A stretch of 9,344 nucleotides of DNA from an uncultured Actinomyces sp. (GCA_900556405.1 USPB01000074.1:1-9344), one strand, 5' to 3'. Counted from the first letter of the stretch, positions 1 to 5,809 are shown. Notes: generated from the sequence alone by a model not told the origin. A program made the numbers and translations.

Positions 1-67
1 CCACAAGAACCAGGCCGCGAACCGCAAGTCCAAGCTTGCTCGTCGCGTCGCCTCGATCGCTGACTGA
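1..67 (+). CDS. rpsT: 30S ribosomal protein S20, C-terminal end (partial)
   Basis: Only the last 21 codons are present, read from base 2 to a TGA at 65-67; the gene begins outside the window. The visible residues begin HKNQAANRKSKLARRVA, the basic C-terminal helix typical of S20, which binds 16S rRNA in the small subunit. A clear intrinsic terminator follows about 22 bases after the stop. That supports a real gene end and suggests rpsT is transcribed separately from what follows. The identification rests on a short stretch, but the K/R/A/N-rich ending is characteristic of S20. Confidence 0.88.
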   Translation, partial: HKNQAANRKSKLARRVASIAD

Positions 68-89
68 TCAAACGCACGTTTGACATGAA

Positions 90-118
90 GCGGGTCGCCC
101 ACTGGGCGGCCCGCTTTC
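90..118 (+). terminator. Intrinsic terminator of rpsT
   Basis: An 11-bp stem (90-100 with 104-114, one G-T pair) with a 3-nt ACT loop is followed by TTT. It lies just after the rpsT stop, as expected for a rho-independent terminator. Confidence 0.85.
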
Positions 119-132
119 GTATACGAATTAAA

Positions 133-267
133 GGGCAAAACGTGTTGGTTTTGTGGTGACTTTTCGGCTTGTTAGTAGAGAAAAGTTGGCCTTGAAGGTG
201 GTGGGAGCCAACTTGGAGGATGGGCAAAACGTGTTGGCCTCGTGGTGGCTTTTCGGTTTGCTGGTGG
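133..267 (+). repeat. Direct repeat, two 46-bp copies 89 bp apart
   Basis: Copies at 133-178 and 222-267 begin with the identical 16-mer GGGCAAAACGTGTTGG and match at 38 of 46 positions. All eight differences are transitions (C/T or A/G). Between the copies, AAGTTGGC (183-190) and GCCAACTT (207-214) form a perfect 8-bp inverted repeat with a 16-nt loop. I recognise no insertion-sequence end here, and the function is unknown. Confidence 0.7.
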
Positions 268-430
268 TCGACAATTTACATTGACGATGGTTGTTTCATT
301 GTGGGGACGTTGATGCCCCACGTGCATGATGTGTGGACAAACGCGTGGTCGAACGCGTTGCCTGGTATGGGTGCTCTGGTTCGGGGGTGCAGTTCGCCGA
401 AGCGTGCTAGCTGCCTGCGCTCCTCGCCGC

Positions 431-590
431 GCACGTGGGCCCGACACCTCGCACGTGGGCCCGACACCTCGCACGCGGGCCCGATGATATGCGCGTGGGC
501 ATCGCCGCCCACGTGCATGTCGAGAGGTTTACGTGCGTATCAAGGGGTTAACGCGCATATTCAGCGGTTCGCGTGCGAGCTACACGCCAC
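431..590 (+). repeat. Degenerate 20-bp-period array, eight units
   Basis: Units start at 431, 451, 471, 491, 511, 531, 551 and 571. Units 1 and 2 are identical (GCACGTGGGC followed by CCGACACCTC), and unit 3 keeps their first half. Units 5-7 share a different consensus, ACGYGCRTRTC-N-AG-N-GGTT, with about 70-75% pairwise identity. In every unit the first seven bases alternate purine and pyrimidine strictly, extending to ten in units 5, 6 and 7. GCGCGTGGGC (491-500) can pair with GCCCACGTGC (507-516) around a 6-nt loop. The role is unknown: it could be protein-binding iterons, a Z-DNA-prone tract, or a decayed satellite. Confidence 0.65.
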
Positions 591-797
591 TCCGGGCACC
601 ATTATGCCCAACACACACCGCCTCAGCCGCAACAACCCAATTTCAACGTTTTCACCGAAGCGGTCTGCGATGTGGGCGCCACTCCAACCCGAATCGCGAC
701 CTCATCGCCGAGAACCAAGATCTCACCGCCACAAAATGGGGGGATTTGCGCCATTAGGGGCGCGACACGCCGGCGACACGCCGAAAGGAGGCTCCAA

Positions 798-914
798 ATG
801 CTGCAAAACCCCCACCATTACCGCTGGCGTCAGGCTCCCTCACGGATGCAAGGCCCCTCACTAGCGCAGAGCTGGCCAGCCGGGGTGCCGATAAACGCCG
901 GTGAGTCGTCGTGA
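798..914 (+). CDS. Small ORF with strong Shine-Dalgarno, unknown function
   Basis: This is a 38-codon ORF starting at ATG 798 and ending with TGA at 912-914. The case for translation is the sequence AAAGGAGG just upstream (784-791), six bases from the ATG, which is close to ideal. The peptide begins MLQNPHHYRWRQAPSRMQ and is rich in P, H, Q, S and W, with no membrane segment or motif I recognise. The same frame is open upstream to 573, but that part has no start with a comparable ribosome site. No gene follows closely; the 19-bp dyad array begins 28 bases after the stop. It could be a leader or small regulatory peptide, or a chance ORF in GC-rich DNA. Confidence 0.35.
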   Translation: MLQNPHHYRWRQAPSRMQGPSLAQSWPAGVPINAGESS

Positions 915-942
915 TGACGGGTGTGTGCGGCGGGGCTGCCTC

Positions 943-1055
943 GCGCATGCGGATAGGTTACCGCGATGCGGATAGGTTACGGCGATGCGGATAGGTAAAT
1001 AAGCTATCCGTATGCGCATAACCTATCCGTATGTGCATAACCTATCCGCGAACGC
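943..1055. repeat. Six-copy 19-bp iteron array in perfect dyad register
   Basis: The core GCGGATA occurs at 949, 968 and 987 on the plus strand. Its complement TATCCGY occurs at 1005, 1024 and 1043. Every step is 19 bp, and all three left-right pairs are centred on base 999. The best copies extend to GCGGATAGGTTA (949-960, 968-979). The arms can pair in segments of 12, 11 and 7 bp (949-960 with 1038-1049, 969-979 with 1019-1029, 988-994 with 1004-1010), separated by small mismatched bulges. It could act as a multi-site operator in DNA or as a long interrupted hairpin in RNA. No T-run follows, so it is not a standard terminator. The nearest conventional gene downstream is metF, about 465 bp away. 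Confidence 0.8.
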
Positions 1056-1345
1056 GCTGGATGAAGTGTGCCGCAGGGCCGAGTTGGAACGTCGGATACG
1101 ATCCCGTGCAGCACCGCGACTCAGGAGCGCAGTCCGACCCGTGGGATGCGGGTGGGGCAGGCCTGCGCCTCCGAGTGCAGCTCGCCGCGCGTGTGTCTAG
1201 CACGCTCACAGGCCGCGCGCCGATGTGAAGCCTCGTCGGGCAAAGCCACTACGAATGAGCATCATCCTCACTGTCGACGTGAGACGGGCGCTGTCACAAA
1301 CTCCCGTTCCGTGGACCCCTCCTGCGTCACCCACGCGAAGGCGGA

Positions 1346-1357
1346 CATACTGGGTGC
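1346..1357 (+). promoter_or_regulatory. -10-like element for the leaderless leader ORF upstream of metF
   Basis: CATACT (1346-1351) lies exactly six bases before ATG 1358, which would place the transcription start on the A of the start codon. No convincing -35 is visible. The 17 bases at 1344-1360 match 5032-5048 at 13 of 17 positions, where the same arrangement precedes a second small ORF. Confidence 0.5.
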
Positions 1358-1423
1358 ATGAACGCACGAACGAACATCACCCGTCGCATGTGCGGGTCCA
1401 TTCGTGCCCGAATGTGCAGCTGA
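1358..1423 (+). CDS. Putative leaderless Met/Cys leader peptide upstream of metF
   Basis: This is a 21-codon ORF (ATG 1358, TGA 1421-1423). It begins MNARTNITRRMCGS and ends ARMCS, with Met-Cys pairs at residues 11-12 and 19-20. It has no Shine-Dalgarno, but a -10-like CATACT six bases upstream fits leaderless transcription, which is common in actinobacteria. The next start codon is metF GTG 1520, in the same frame and 96 bases after the stop. A hairpin CATTCG(1399-1404)-TGCC-CGAATG(1409-1414) covers codons 18-19. A second 21-codon ORF at 5046 shares the Arg-Met-Cys-X-stop ending. Inference: translation of Met and Cys codons reports sulfur-amino-acid supply and tunes metFE. Leaderless polycysteine ORFs acting as cysteine-responsive attenuators are known in mycobacteria. 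The peptide itself may have no function. Confidence 0.55.
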   Translation: MNARTNITRRMCGSIRARMCS

Positions 1424-1519
1424 CGCCGACGTCCGCCATTCCTTAGGCTCGACCCCACTGCCAAAACCCGCGCCGATGCGCACCCACGTGAGGGCTAGCC
1501 GCAACACGAGAGTTACATC

Positions 1520-2503
1520 GTGCCCTTCTCCGACGACGAATACGCCTGTCCCTGCACCCACGACCACGAGCCCACGCTCCTGTCCTTCGAGGTCATGCCC
1601 CCGCGCAAGCCCTCCCTGGAAGAACCCTTCTGGAACACCGTTGACCAGCTGTTGCGCGTGCGCCCCGACTTCATGTCCGTCACCTATGGCGCCGGTGGCA
1701 AGGACCGTTCCAACGCCCGCTCGACGGTCCATCGCCTCGTGCGTGATACGCCGATCCAGCCGATCGCGCACCTGACCTGCGTGGGTAACTCGACCGAAGA
1801 GGTTGTTTCCACCGTCTACGACTACCTTGATTCGGGCGTTCGAACCTTCCTGGCTCTGCGTGGTGACCCGCCGGTGGGGCAGGACGACTGGGAGCCCGGG
1901 CCCGGCGGCGTCAGTAGCGCAACCGAGCTCATCCACCTCATCCGCACTGTCGAAAAGCGCCGCTGCGACGCTCACCCGGGCGAGGCCCTGCGCTCCGCGT
2001 TCAAGCCGCTGACGATCGCGGTGGCCACCTTCCCGGCGGGTAATCCCGCGGCCGGAACCACGCCCGCGCAGGAAGTCGAGCGTCTCCTCGTCAAGCAGGC
2101 TGCCGGTGCTTCCTTCGCGATCACGCAGCTCTTCTGGGATGCCGAGGTCTACGCCTCCTTCGTCGAACGCGCACGCCGCGCTGGCGTCACGATCCCGATC
2201 GTGCCCGGTCTGCTGCCGGCCACCGACCCGGCTCGCCTGCGCCGCGTCCAGGACCTCACTGGCATCGAGGTCCCCGAATACCTGCTGACGACGCTGTCGG
2301 ACTACCCGTACCAGGAGGCGCGCGACGAGTTCGGCGCTGTCTTCGGGTCACGTCTCATCCACGCTGTCTTGGATGCGGGCGCGCCCGGTATCCACCTCTA
2401 CACCTTCAACAAGGCCAAGCCTGTCCTGGACATCCTGGCCCTCCTGGGGGTGACGCCCGACCCGGAGCGGTCCGGCGCCTCGACCCCCGATACCCGCGCC
2501 TAG
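1520..2503 (+). CDS. metF: 5,10-methylenetetrahydrofolate reductase
   Basis: A 327-residue cytosolic flavoenzyme that reduces 5,10-methylene-THF to 5-methyl-THF, the methyl donor for MetE immediately downstream. Family signatures: SFEVMPPRKP at residues 22-31 (E24 is the likely catalytic acid, equivalent to the FEFFPP glutamate), FMSVTYGAGG (51-60), LTCVGNSTEE (85-94), LALRGDPP (111-118), FAITQLFWD (199-207), PGLLPATD (229-236) and LYTFNKAKP (293-301). Length and order match a full TIM-barrel MetF. The start is GTG 1520: the next in-frame ATG lies inside the SFEV motif, and no better upstream start exists. The Shine-Dalgarno is weak, so coupling to upstream leader translation is possible. The N-terminus carries a short C-P-C-T-H-D-H stretch (10-16) before the core, which is uncommon but may be incidental. 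metE follows after 80 bases on the same strand. Confidence 0.95.
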   Translation: MPFSDDEYACPCTHDHEPTLLSFEVMPPRKPSLEEPFWNTVDQLLRVRPDFMSVTYGAGGKDRSNARSTVHRLVRDTPIQPIAHLTCVGNSTEEVVSTVYDYLDSGVRTFLALRGDPPVGQDDWEPGPGGVSSATELIHLIRTVEKRRCDAHPGEALRSAFKPLTIAVATFPAGNPAAGTTPAQEVERLLVKQAAGASFAITQLFWDAEVYASFVERARRAGVTIPIVPGLLPATDPARLRRVQDLTGIEVPEYLLTTLSDYPYQEARDEFGAVFGSRLIHAVLDAGAPGIHLYTFNKAKPVLDILALLGVTPDPERSGASTPDTRA

Positions 2504-2516
2504 GCGCACCACCATC

Positions 2517-2533
2517 CACCCTGCGGCAGGGTG
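2517..2533 (+). other. Intercistronic hairpin between metF and metE
   Basis: CACCCTG (2517-2523) and CAGGGTG (2527-2533) form a perfect 7-bp stem with a 3-nt CGG loop, 13 bases after the metF stop. No T-run follows, so it is more likely an mRNA processing or stability element than a terminator. metF and metE can therefore be one operon. Confidence 0.5.
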
Positions 2534-2583
2534 CGGGCCCCACCCGCGCACGCCGAACGAGTAGCACACCCAAGGAGAACACC

Positions 2584-4905
2584 ATGTCTGCTGCGACCAC
2601 GCAGTTCCCTACCGCCACGATCCTGGCCTATCCGCGTATCGGCCGTGGCCGTGAGCTCAAGCGCGCCCTCGAGGCCCGCTGGGCCGGGCGCATCACCGAC
2701 GCCGAGCTGATCCAGGCCGCGAATGATCTGCGCAAGGAGAACCTCGCGCGCCTCGTCGAGCTGGGCCTGAACCCCTCCGACGCGTCCCTGGCCGACGCGC
2801 CCTCCCTGTACGACCACGTCCTGGACGCAACCATCCTCCTGGGTGCCATCCCGCCGCGCTTCGCCGGCCGCGAGGGCCTCGACCTCTATTTCGCGCTCGC
2901 CCGCGGTGACGACAAGGTCGGCCCCGAAGAGATGACGAAGTGGTTTGACACGAACTACCACTACCTCGTTCCCGAGATCGGCCCCGATACGCCGCTGCGC
3001 TTCGCCGACGACACGATCACCCGCCGCTTCACCGACGCCCGCGAGTGGGGCTACGTGACACGTCCCGTCCTGGTCGGTCCGGTCACTTACCTGGCCCTGG
3101 CCAAGGCCGACCCGGCTACCCCGGACTTCGACCCGCTTACCCGCATCGACGAGGCCGCGGCCGCGTATGAGGAGGCGCTGGCCTCCTTGCACGCGGCGGG
3201 CGCCCCGTGGGTCCAGCTCGACGAGCCGGCCCTCACCTCCGACAACCTCTCGCGCAGCCGCACTGAACTGGGGGAGCTGGCCGCTCGCGTCTACGAGCGC
3301 CTGGCCGCCTCGCAGAACCGTCCGCAGATCCTGCTCACCACCCCCTACGGCGACGCCTCCCACGCGGTGGCTGCCCTGGCCAAGACGGGCGTTGAGGCCC
3401 TCCACGTCGACACGCTGCGCGGCTCGCTGCCGAAGGACGCGGACCTGTCGGGCGTGACCCTTGTCGTCGGCGCCGTCGACGGCCGCTACATCTGGCGCGC
3501 GGACCTGGCCCAGCTCCGCGAGACCCTGAAGGCCGCACAGGCCCTGGGTGCTGCGCGCGTCACCGTCGCCACCTCCAACTCGCTCCAGCACGTGCCGCAC
3601 GATACCGCGCTGGAGACCTGGGACGACGAGACCCTCAACGAGAACCTGCACGCCTGGCTCGCCTTCGCCGACCAGAAGGTTCTCGAGGTCGTCACCCTGG
3701 CCCGCGGCCTGGACGACGGTTGGGATGCCATCGACGCCGAGGTCGCCGAGGCCACCCGCGTCCTCGAGCAGCGCGCCGCCGCCCCTGGCGTCGTGCGCCC
3801 CGAGGTCCGCGCCCGCACGGCCGCTCTGACCGACGCCGACCGCGCCCGCGAGCCCTACCTCGAGCGCGAAGCCGCCCAGACCGAGCGCCTCCACCTGCCC
3901 CCGCTGCCCACGACGACCATCGGATCGTTCCCGCAGACCACCGAGATCCGTAAGGCCCGCGCCGCCAACGCCCGCGGCGAACTGTCCGACGCGGACTACG
4001 AGGCACGCATGCGCGAGGAGATCGCCTCGGTCATCGCTCTCCAGGAGGAGCTGGGTCTGGACGTCCTCGTCCACGGCGAGGCCGAGCGCAACGACATGGT
4101 CCAGTACTTCGCCGAGCTGCTCGACGGCTTCGCGGCCACGCGCAACGGCTGGGTGCAGTCCTACGGCTCGCGCTGCACGCGCCCGTCGATCCTGTGGGGC
4201 GACGTCTCGCGTCCCGCACCGATGACCGTGGGGTGGACCAGCTACGCTCAGTCGCTCACCGACAAGCCCGTCAAGGGCATGCTCACCGGTCCCGTCACGA
4301 TCATCGCGTGGTCCTTCCCCCGCAACGACCTGCCGCTCGGCGAAATCGCCGACCAGATCGGCCTGGCCCTGCGCGACGAGGTCTCCGATCTCGAGGCCGC
4401 CGGCATCGCTGCCATCCAGGTCGACGAGCCCGCCCTGCGTGAGCTCCTGCCCCTGGACGCCGACCGTCACGCCGACTACCTGAACTGGTCCGTGGGATCC
4501 TTCCGCCTGGCCACCTCCTCGGTTCGACCCGACACCCAGATTCACACGCACCTGTGCTACTCCGAGTTCGGCCAGATCATCGACGCCATCAAGGGCCTGG
4601 ACGCCGACGTGACGTCCATCGAGGCCGCGCGCTCCAAGATGGAGGTCGTCCCCGAGCTCGCCGAGGCCGGCTTCGACCACGGCATCGGCCCCGGCGTGTG
4701 GGACATCCACGCCCCCCGCGTCCCCAGCACCGAAGAGCTCGCTGAGCTCATCGGCCTGGCCGCAGATGCCGTGCCGGTCTCGCGCCTGTGGGTCAACCCC
4801 GACTGCGGCCTCAAGACCCGCGGCTACGAGGAAACGAAGGCGTCGCTGGACAACCTTGTCTCTGCTACTCGGCAAGTGCGTGCCCAGCGCGGCCTGGAGG
4901 GCTGA
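2584..4905 (+). CDS. metE: Cobalamin-independent methionine synthase (methyltetrahydropteroyltriglutamate-homocysteine methyltransferase)
   Basis: A full-length 773-residue MetE that transfers the methyl group of 5-methyl-THF (polyglutamate) to homocysteine to make methionine, in the cytosol and without vitamin B12. ATG 2584 has a good Shine-Dalgarno (AAGGAG, 2572-2577). The N-terminal barrel opens with ILAYPRIGRGRELKRALE (residues 14-31). The catalytic C-terminal barrel starts with TTIGSFPQTTEIRKAR near 442-457. The zinc and homocysteine ligands are all present: H656 and C658 (in HTHLCYSEF), E680 (SIEAARS) and C741 (NPDCGLKTRGYEE), matching E. coli H641, C643, E665 and C726 with a constant offset of 15. 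Codon use is strongly GC3-biased, like the neighbours. It lies 80 bases behind metF and is closed by a terminator, so metFE probably forms a two-gene methionine operon controlled by the leader at 1358. Confidence 0.97.
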   Translation: MSAATTQFPTATILAYPRIGRGRELKRALEARWAGRITDAELIQAANDLRKENLARLVELGLNPSDASLADAPSLYDHVLDATILLGAIPPRFAGREGLDLYFALARGDDKVGPEEMTKWFDTNYHYLVPEIGPDTPLRFADDTITRRFTDAREWGYVTRPVLVGPVTYLALAKADPATPDFDPLTRIDEAAAAYEEALASLHAAGAPWVQLDEPALTSDNLSRSRTELGELAARVYERLAASQNRPQILLTTPYGDASHAVAALAKTGVEALHVDTLRGSLPKDADLSGVTLVVGAVDGRYIWRADLAQLRETLKAAQALGAARVTVATSNSLQHVPHDTALETWDDETLNENLHAWLAFADQKVLEVVTLARGLDDGWDAIDAEVAEATRVLEQRAAAPGVVRPEVRARTAALTDADRAREPYLEREAAQTERLHLPPLPTTTIGSFPQTTEIRKARAANARGELSDADYEARMREEIASVIALQEELGLDVLVHGEAERNDMVQYFAELLDGFAATRNGWVQSYGSRCTRPSILWGDVSRPAPMTVGWTSYAQSLTDKPVKGMLTGPVTIIAWSFPRNDLPLGEIADQIGLALRDEVSDLEAAGIAAIQVDEPALRELLPLDADRHADYLNWSVGSFRLATSSVRPDTQIHTHLCYSEFGQIIDAIKGLDADVTSIEAARSKMEVVPELAEAGFDHGIGPGVWDIHAPRVPSTEELAELIGLAADAVPVSRLWVNPDCGLKTRGYEETKASLDNLVSATRQVRAQRGLEG

Positions 4906-4930
4906 GCGTTCTCCTAGGCGATAGGTGAGA

Positions 4931-4956
4931 GGCGGGCCCAACGGGCCCGCCCCTTT
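4931..4956 (+). terminator. Intrinsic terminator of metFE
   Basis: A perfect 9-bp stem, GGCGGGCCC (4931-4939) with GGGCCCGCC (4943-4951), has an AAC loop and is followed by CCTTT. It starts 26 bases after the metE stop. Confidence 0.88.
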
Positions 4957-5010
4957 CCGTCTGTCCCGTGAACACCTGCTGTTACACAATCTCACTCTGT
5001 GAGCATTATG

Positions 5011-5045
5011 TTGCCCGGAGCGAATTCGTCCGACAGACTAGAGGC
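5011..5045 (+). promoter_or_regulatory. Promoter for the leaderless leader ORF upstream of the winged-helix gene
   Basis: TTGCCC (5011-5016) as -35, a 17-bp spacer, and CAGACT (5034-5039) as -10 put the transcription start on the A of ATG 5046, six bases further on. The -10 to ATG block GACAGACTAGAGGCATG matches the block ahead of ATG 1358 at 13 of 17 positions. Confidence 0.55.
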
Positions 5046-5111
5046 ATGACGACCTTCGCGAACCCCATGTGCTGCCCCTGCGGTGGCATGATGTCGCGAA
5101 TGTGTATGTGA
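5046..5111 (+). CDS. Putative leaderless Met/Cys-rich leader peptide upstream of a winged-helix regulator
   Basis: A 21-codon ORF (ATG 5046, TGA 5109-5111) that begins MTTFANPMCCPCGGMM and ends SRMCM. It holds six Met (residues 1, 8, 15, 16, 19, 21) and four Cys (9, 10, 12, 20), which is extreme enrichment. There is no Shine-Dalgarno, and a promoter-like pair places the transcript start at the ATG. The ending Arg18-Met19-Cys20-X21-stop matches the ORF at 1358, including the codons CGA ATG TGY. The stop codon lies inside a perfect 9-bp inverted repeat (5108-5116, 5132-5140), so ribosome position would affect folding. Inference: a Met/Cys-responsive attenuator for the gene at 5202. Alternatively it is a small soft-metal-binding peptide, since it resembles M-x-C copper- or zinc-binding motifs. 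Confidence 0.55.
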   Translation: MTTFANPMCCPCGGMMSRMCM

Positions 5112-5143
5112 TTGACGCCCCAGATACCCCTGTCAATCACCGC
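5108..5143 (+). promoter_or_regulatory. Candidate attenuator hairpin at the leader stop codon
   Basis: GTGATTGAC (5108-5116) and GTCAATCAC (5132-5140) form a perfect 9-bp stem with a 15-nt loop; the stem's first bases overlap the leader's stop codon. GCGGTG inside the leader (5080-5085) can instead pair with CACCGC (5138-5143), which excludes the first stem. TTCGCG (5055-5060) can also pair with CGCGAA (5095-5100). Such mutually exclusive pairings suit translation-dependent switching. No T-run follows the stem, so control may act through Rho or translation instead, or the repeat may be a protein operator. Confidence 0.5.
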
Positions 5144-5201
5144 CGCAGTGATATACCCACGCCGATAGTGGGAGTGCGGCCCCGAAGAATCGGATACACC
5201 C

Positions 5202-5633
5202 ATGACCCTCGTCAATACCCCTGCCGCCTCCGTCCGCGCCGACAACGATACCCCCACCTCCTACGAGGAGTTCCTCGATGTTCTCGCCGGCCTGCGACTG
5301 AGCTCCTCCCGCATCGACATTGACATCGACCGCGGACAGGTCACCCTCGACGGATGCGACGCCGGCCTGAGCGCCAAGGAACACGACCTCTTGGCCCACC
5401 TCGCTGCCAACGCCGACCGCTCCGTCACCCGCGACGAACTCTTCGCCTCCGTCTGGGCAGATGCCGACCTCGGCTCCGACTCGCGCACCGTCGACGCCCA
5501 CATCCGCCGCCTGCGCAAGAAGCTCTCCATCCTGCCCGACCTCATCTCCACGGTCCGCGGCGAAGGCTACCGCTTCAACTCCACCCCCTCGGTGCGCGTG
5601 CGCGTCACCCGCCCCGTCACCCTCGCCGCCTGA
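5202..5633 (+). CDS. Free-standing OmpR/PhoB-type winged-helix DNA-binding protein
   Basis: A 143-residue protein carrying a C-terminal-effector (Trans_reg_C) winged helix at about residues 37-126 but no receiver domain. Visible features: initial strands IDIDIDRGQVTLDG (38-51), LSAKEHDLLAHLAAN (56-70), SVTRDELFASVWAD (74-87), the recognition helix SRTVDAHIRRLRKKL (94-108), and the wing ISTVRGEGYRF (115-125). The N-terminal 35 residues have no recognisable domain, and there is no transmembrane segment. The start ATG 5202 has no Shine-Dalgarno; an upstream start is not obvious. Codon use matches the neighbours, so it is not a decayed response regulator in an obvious way. It sits alone between the metFE terminator and convergent ilvA, behind the Met/Cys leader. 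A role in sulfur-amino-acid or metal control is inference only; the target genes are unknown. Confidence 0.85.
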   Translation: MTLVNTPAASVRADNDTPTSYEEFLDVLAGLRLSSSRIDIDIDRGQVTLDGCDAGLSAKEHDLLAHLAANADRSVTRDELFASVWADADLGSDSRTVDAHIRRLRKKLSILPDLISTVRGEGYRFNSTPSVRVRVTRPVTLAA

Positions 5634-5742
5634 CATCCCCTCGCGGCGGACCCCGCCGCTACACCTGGCCGCGCCACCGCGTGCATGTCCGCAGCGGCCA
5701 CCCGGGCGGCTCCCCAGCCAGCCACGCGCCCAGGGACAGACA

Positions 5743-5790
5743 AAAGGGGAGAGGGGCCACGGCCTCGTCCCCGAAACCGCGCCCCTCTCC
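5743..5790 (-). terminator. Intrinsic terminator of ilvA
   Basis: On the minus strand GGAGAGGGGC (5790-5781) pairs perfectly with GCCCCTCTCC (5757-5748), followed by CCTTTTG. The 23-nt loop has a small inner CGG/CCG pairing. It lies 20 bases after the ilvA stop. The plus-strand side has no T-run, so it mainly serves ilvA. Confidence 0.8.
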
Positions 5791-5809
5791 GGCGCTATGC
5801 GTGACTCTC

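Larger units (their letters stand above)
121..1357. other. Gene-poor 1.2-kb stretch rich in repeats
   Basis: No reading frame here resembles a known protein, and I see no tRNA, rRNA or CRISPR array. From left to right it holds: a 46-bp imperfect direct repeat (133-178 and 222-267) with an 8-bp inverted repeat between the copies (183-190 and 207-214); MluI-type palindromes ACGCGT at 341-346 and 353-358; a 20-bp-period array (431-590); an 11-bp exact tandem duplication (762-772, 773-783); a 38-codon ORF with a strong Shine-Dalgarno (798-914); and a 19-bp-period dyad array (943-1055). About 300 bases (1056-1345) show nothing I can name. The first 200 bases look visibly less GC-rich than the flanking genes, which could mean acquired or non-coding DNA (inference). 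Confidence 0.7.

Noticed and set aside
220..864. 214-codon open frame on the plus strand in the gene-poor region
   Set aside because: Its product is rich in W, C, H and R with no domain pattern. It runs straight through the 20-bp array, codon use is unlike the neighbours, and GGAGG overlaps the start codon. Long chance frames are expected in GC-rich DNA.
431..1055. Possible CRISPR arrays
   Set aside because: The periods are 19-20 bp with no unique spacers, one array is inverted about its centre, and no cas genes are nearby.
1424..1519. SAM or cobalamin riboswitch ahead of metF
   Set aside because: I could not find the conserved core sequences or a terminator-antiterminator pair. The leader ORF is a better-supported candidate for control.
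2500..4995. 831-codon open frame on the minus strand
   Set aside because: It is the antisense shadow of metE, produced by strong GC3 bias. metE itself shows all zinc ligands, and the antisense product is low-complexity G/V/D/R.
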